The translations under genes and the position numbers were made by a program. DNA of 64,000 nt from the NCBI RefSeq assembly GCF_003597395.2, contig NC_133771.1, positions 51,248,321-51,312,320 of the forward strand, given 5' to 3'. The stretch is from Chelonoidis abingdonii (Eukaryota > Chordata > Testudines > Testudinidae). How positions within the stretch are numbered: position 1 is the first letter of the stretch; each line of letters starts with the position of its first letter. The notes below the pieces were generated by a model, which saw nothing but the letters and a program-made list of their open reading frames with translations, did not search any database and was not told the DNA's origin. Below are positions 61,089-64,000 of this stretch, piece after piece.

Positions 61089-61358
61089 GGTACCGCCAAT
61101 CTCAAGCATTCAATAATCATGAGTCCAGCCCCTCCAATCATGAGCTTTTAAAAATACCATATGCATCTTCTCAATTGTCCAATGACATAATAGCCTTTAG
61201 GGGTCATATTATCAGGCTTTTCCTTGCAATCGTGGGGGGCATTTTTTAAAAATAAAAGCTGAAATTCTCATGTAATCACAAGAATTCAGGATTTGGGGCT
61301 TTAAGAAAAGCATCAGCTATTATGAAACTCATGATAACATTGAGAGAGTTGGCAACAC
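61089..61358. mobile_element. hAT-like MITE
   Basis: 270 bp flanked by a perfect 8-bp duplication, TGCTTTTT (61081-61088 and 61359-61366). Imperfect inverted ends: GGTACCGCCAATCTCAAG with ATCATGAGTC inward, against ACTCATGATAACATTGAGAG with GTTGGCAACAC outward. Non-coding. Confidence 0.65.
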
Positions 61359-61366
61359 TGCTTTTT

Positions 61367-62994
61367 CTAATATTTATGCTGTGACTTGTGCCAATGGTTC
61401 TGGGTAAATATTAAACTTGGTGGAGGGGCTATTTCCTCACTGATAAAGAAACTTGGTATCACCTATCATCAGTTTGTGAATCTAAACTAAAACGAAACTA
61501 AAAATGAGACCTGTAGGAAAGAGTTGCCAGTTCAGTGATTTCTGCTACCTATCAAAAGCTGGTAGAGTGCAAACTTTTTGGGTGTATGATAAAGAAAGTT
61601 TTAATTAATTAAGTCTGTACCCTCTTTATAATGCTGCATAATGGAACCAAATACATCATTGTCCCCTTTTTCATTTTGGGCTACTCTTCTAAAAAATTCC
61701 ATCTGCTTAACTAGACAAGAGCTATTCTTCTGATCCACATTGTTGATAACTTAGTTTCCAATATTTTGCCAAGTATGTAGTCTTCACGTCTTAAAAAGTA
61801 AAAGTTGAAGTCCCCAATCTATAATTAGCCTTTTAGTTTGTGTTTCCTTTATAACAAATATCAACCTTCATCCACTCCCCAGGAACTTTTCCTCGCTTGA
61901 GTGATATATCAAACTCTCCTGCTTCCATACATGTCAACAAGGGCCTCTCTTCATTTCTGGTTACAGCAATACTGCCAGTTCATACTCTCTTTTCTCTGCA
62001 ATTCTAATATCCTTTCACACCAACCAATCACTGCTTATTGCTCCCTCCACTCACTTGCTTAAAAAGGGTCTCAAACACACAAATCACCTGGAGATGCTTA
62101 ACATAGCAAGAGTTGCTGTTAAAGCTGGACAGATAGCTGTCACGCTCCCAGGGGAGTAACATAAAAGGAAGAGGATGCTAAGAAAATAAAATCATCATTT
62201 TCTCTAGCAGAGTTGTGCTTCTGTGACAGAACAAGGGCAGGAAACCCCAGCTTTCAGAATAAATTCTGTGGCTCTGGTGAGTGACCATGAAAGTTATTTA
62301 CATGAAGGTATATGTTTATGAAATCTGAGAAGATACAAACATTATTCAATACAGTGAAAATTTTTTAGAATAAATGTAATATTAAAGACAATAAATTATT
62401 TATACTTAGCGTATGTTACTCCTTAGGTTTTTCATGCATTTTATAAATTACTGCTTACACAAAGCACAAACAATGAACAAATCCAGTTTTCACACAATGG
62501 TGAAATCCTAGCTTTATTGAAATCAAAGGAAAAACTCCCACCCACTTGAATGGGGCCAGAGCTTCCCACAAATTGAACAATCTTGCAGTTGATATTGTGC
62601 GCTATACATGCCCAAATTTTCAAACTTTTTATCGTACAAAGGGACAAATTTACAAAGCAAGGCTTAACTGCTATACTTTTTATATGTATGCTACAGCAAA
62701 TTAAGAATAGGAATTGACATAACAAAAATTAACTGCTACTAAATGAAAAACATCTACATTATGGACAGAGCACATTTATGTGACATGCTTCATTTAATGA
62801 AGTGGATGCAGCAATATACCAATTAAAAAAATTGCACACTAGGATGAACTTAATGTTATTTCAAAAGGAAGTTTGTCTTCCTTCAAAATAAAGCATAAAA
62901 AGTAAGGAGCGATTATGGATGGGCAAATGGATTTTTGATGTATTTGAAGAAAATGCATACATATGGAAGTTAGGGGAAACATTCTTAGGTCTCA
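61367..62994. other. Unassigned AT-rich DNA with one MITE relic
   Basis: A palindromic relic (CTAGCTTTATTGAAATCAAA, CCACTTGAATGGGGCCAG) lies at 62505-62575. No gene. Confidence 0.45.
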
Positions 62995-63001
62995 TGGAAT
63001 C

Positions 63002-63511
63002 CAGGACTGGTGCAAGGATGTTTCACGCCCTAGGCAAAACTTCCACCTTGCACCTTCCCCCCCCGCGCCCCGGCCCTGAAGCTCCCCCCCTCCGAGGCGC
63101 CCCCTTGCGGCAGGCCCTGAGGCCCCCCCTCCCTGCCCCAGATCACCCCTGCTCCGAGCACGAGCACGCCGTGACTGCTTCACTTCTCCCACCTCCCAGG
63201 CTTGCGGCACCAATCAGCTTAGGCACCGCAAGCCTGGGAGACAGAAGAAAGTGAAGGAAACCCATTGGCGTGCTGAGGAGGAGGCGGGACAGGGTGAGCT
63301 GGGCGAGCAGTCCCCTGCATGACCTCCCTCCTTAACTTGCTGCAGCAGCCTTCCCCGTGCTTCCTCTCCACAGCTCCCTCCAACTAAATGCCTGGTGCGC
63401 CGGGGCAAGCTAAGACCGCCGCCAGGTCGCTGCAAGAGAAAAATGGTAGCCCCCAAATCCCAGCACCTAGGCCGACCACTCACGTCACCTAAAATGGTTG
63501 CACTGGCCCTG
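63002..63511. mobile_element. hAT-like GC-rich MITE, copy 2
   Basis: 510 bp with inverted ends CAGGACTGGTGCAA and TTGCACTGGCCCTG, flanked by TGGAATC at 62995-63001 and 63512-63518. Same family as 27570-27892 by the shared ends and the subterminal CGCCCTAGGC / CACCTAGGCC. The GC-rich core contains CCTCCCAGGCTTGCGG / CCGCAAGCCTGGGA, an internal inverted repeat of about 16 bp (near 63193 and 63226). Spurious frames at 62919-63254 and 63214-63483 (minus) fall on it. Confidence 0.75.
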
Positions 63512-63521
63512 TGGAATCATG

Positions 63522-64000
63522 AGCCTTTAAGGTCAGAAGGGACCATATGAATCTATTCTGACCTCCTGCACACAACACAGGCCAAAGACTCACCCACCAC
63601 TCCTGTATCAACTGTGTCGAGCCACTGAGTCCTCAATCAGGTTTAAAGACTTCAAGGTGTAGAGAACTTCCAGCAAATGAACCCGTGCCCCACACGCAGA
63701 GGAAGCAAAAAAACCCAGGGCTTCTGCCAATCTACCCTGGAGGAAAATCCTTCCCAACCCTAAATATGGATCAGCTAAACCCTGAGCATGGGCAAAGGCC
63801 TCCAGCACACCCAGGAAAAAATTCTCTGTGTAACTCAAGATTCCACCCCATCTAACATCCCATCACAGCCATGGGCATTGTTACCTCTAGTAGTCAAAGA
63901 TGATTAATTGCCAAATTAGCTATCCATTATACCATCCCTCCATAAATTATCAATTTAGTCTGAAGCCAGATATATGTCTTTTGCCTCCACTACTCCCTTG
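63522..64000 (-). mobile_element. CR1 LINE 3' end, runs off the window
   Basis: Antisense CR1, starting at the 3' end (AATCATGAGCCTTTAAGGTC, AGAAGGGACCATATGAATC) and continuing into the ORF2 end (CCTGGAGGAAAATCCTTCCC, GATCAGCTAAACCCTGAGC). It is a third CR1 subfamily, distinct from 5277-5800 and 3405-3796. The hAT-like MITE abuts its 3' end. Confidence 0.75.

Noticed and set aside
62919..63483. Pro-rich frames on both strands
   Set aside because: They overlie the 510-bp GC-rich MITE; composition explains them.
1..64000. CRISPR array, prokaryotic operons or terminators
   Set aside because: Repeat content and structure are those of a vertebrate genome; no regularly spaced identical repeats.

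Overview
The window looks like intronic or intergenic DNA from a reptile, most likely a turtle. It is AT-rich, holds no convincing host exon, and is crowded with CR1 LINE copies. Their 3' ends carry the 8-bp tails typical of CR1 (ATTCTATG or TTCTTATG units), and their sequence matches what I recall of the turtle-type subfamilies. L2, Ty3/Gypsy and DIRS-like remnants, a foldback repeat with a 12-bp target duplication, and several hAT-like and Harbinger-like MITEs fit the same source. Species and chromosome cannot be read from the sequence. Family names rest on memory of reptile repeats plus motifs visible here, not on a database search.

Layout. 1-2620: unassigned AT-rich DNA. 2630-5895: a tRNA-like repeat, then an old antisense CR1 cut into three pieces by two later CR1 insertions. 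6568-9837: decayed 3' half of a Ty3/Gypsy element (integrase, C-terminal tail, about 1.4 kb TG...CA LTR). 10121-15550: CR1 territory with 5'UTR, ORF1 start, a zero-spacer 3 kb palindrome of noisy CR1 sequence (11046-14071), an LTR-like repeat and a clean CR1 3' end. 15551-22260: mostly unassigned. 22273-24556: a hAT MITE, an (AT)n tract, the 5' part of a non-LTR retrotransposon on the minus strand with a tRNA-like unit at its head, and a foldback element. 24556-34430: mostly unassigned, with several MITEs. 34460-37090: a second long CR1 with another CR1 nested between its ORFs and most of ORF2 deleted. 37960-39090: CR1 3' end split by an LTR-like insertion. 39173-39601: hAT-like MITE. 40880-46215: DIRS-like element with inverted ends, interrupted by a minus-strand Gypsy integrase region. 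46391-53000: MITEs, a MIR-like SINE, an L2 fragment and an unclassified repeat. 53800-57620: a pyrimidine-rich block leading into an L2 reverse transcriptase and L2 3' end. 57621-64000: mostly unassigned, then two more MITEs and a CR1 3' end that runs off the window.

There are no operons or host pathways to describe. The interest lies in the order of nested insertions, in promoter-like architecture kept in two CR1 5'UTRs, in the tRNA-like/LINE junction, and in the palindrome, which is more likely an assembly or read artefact than biology.
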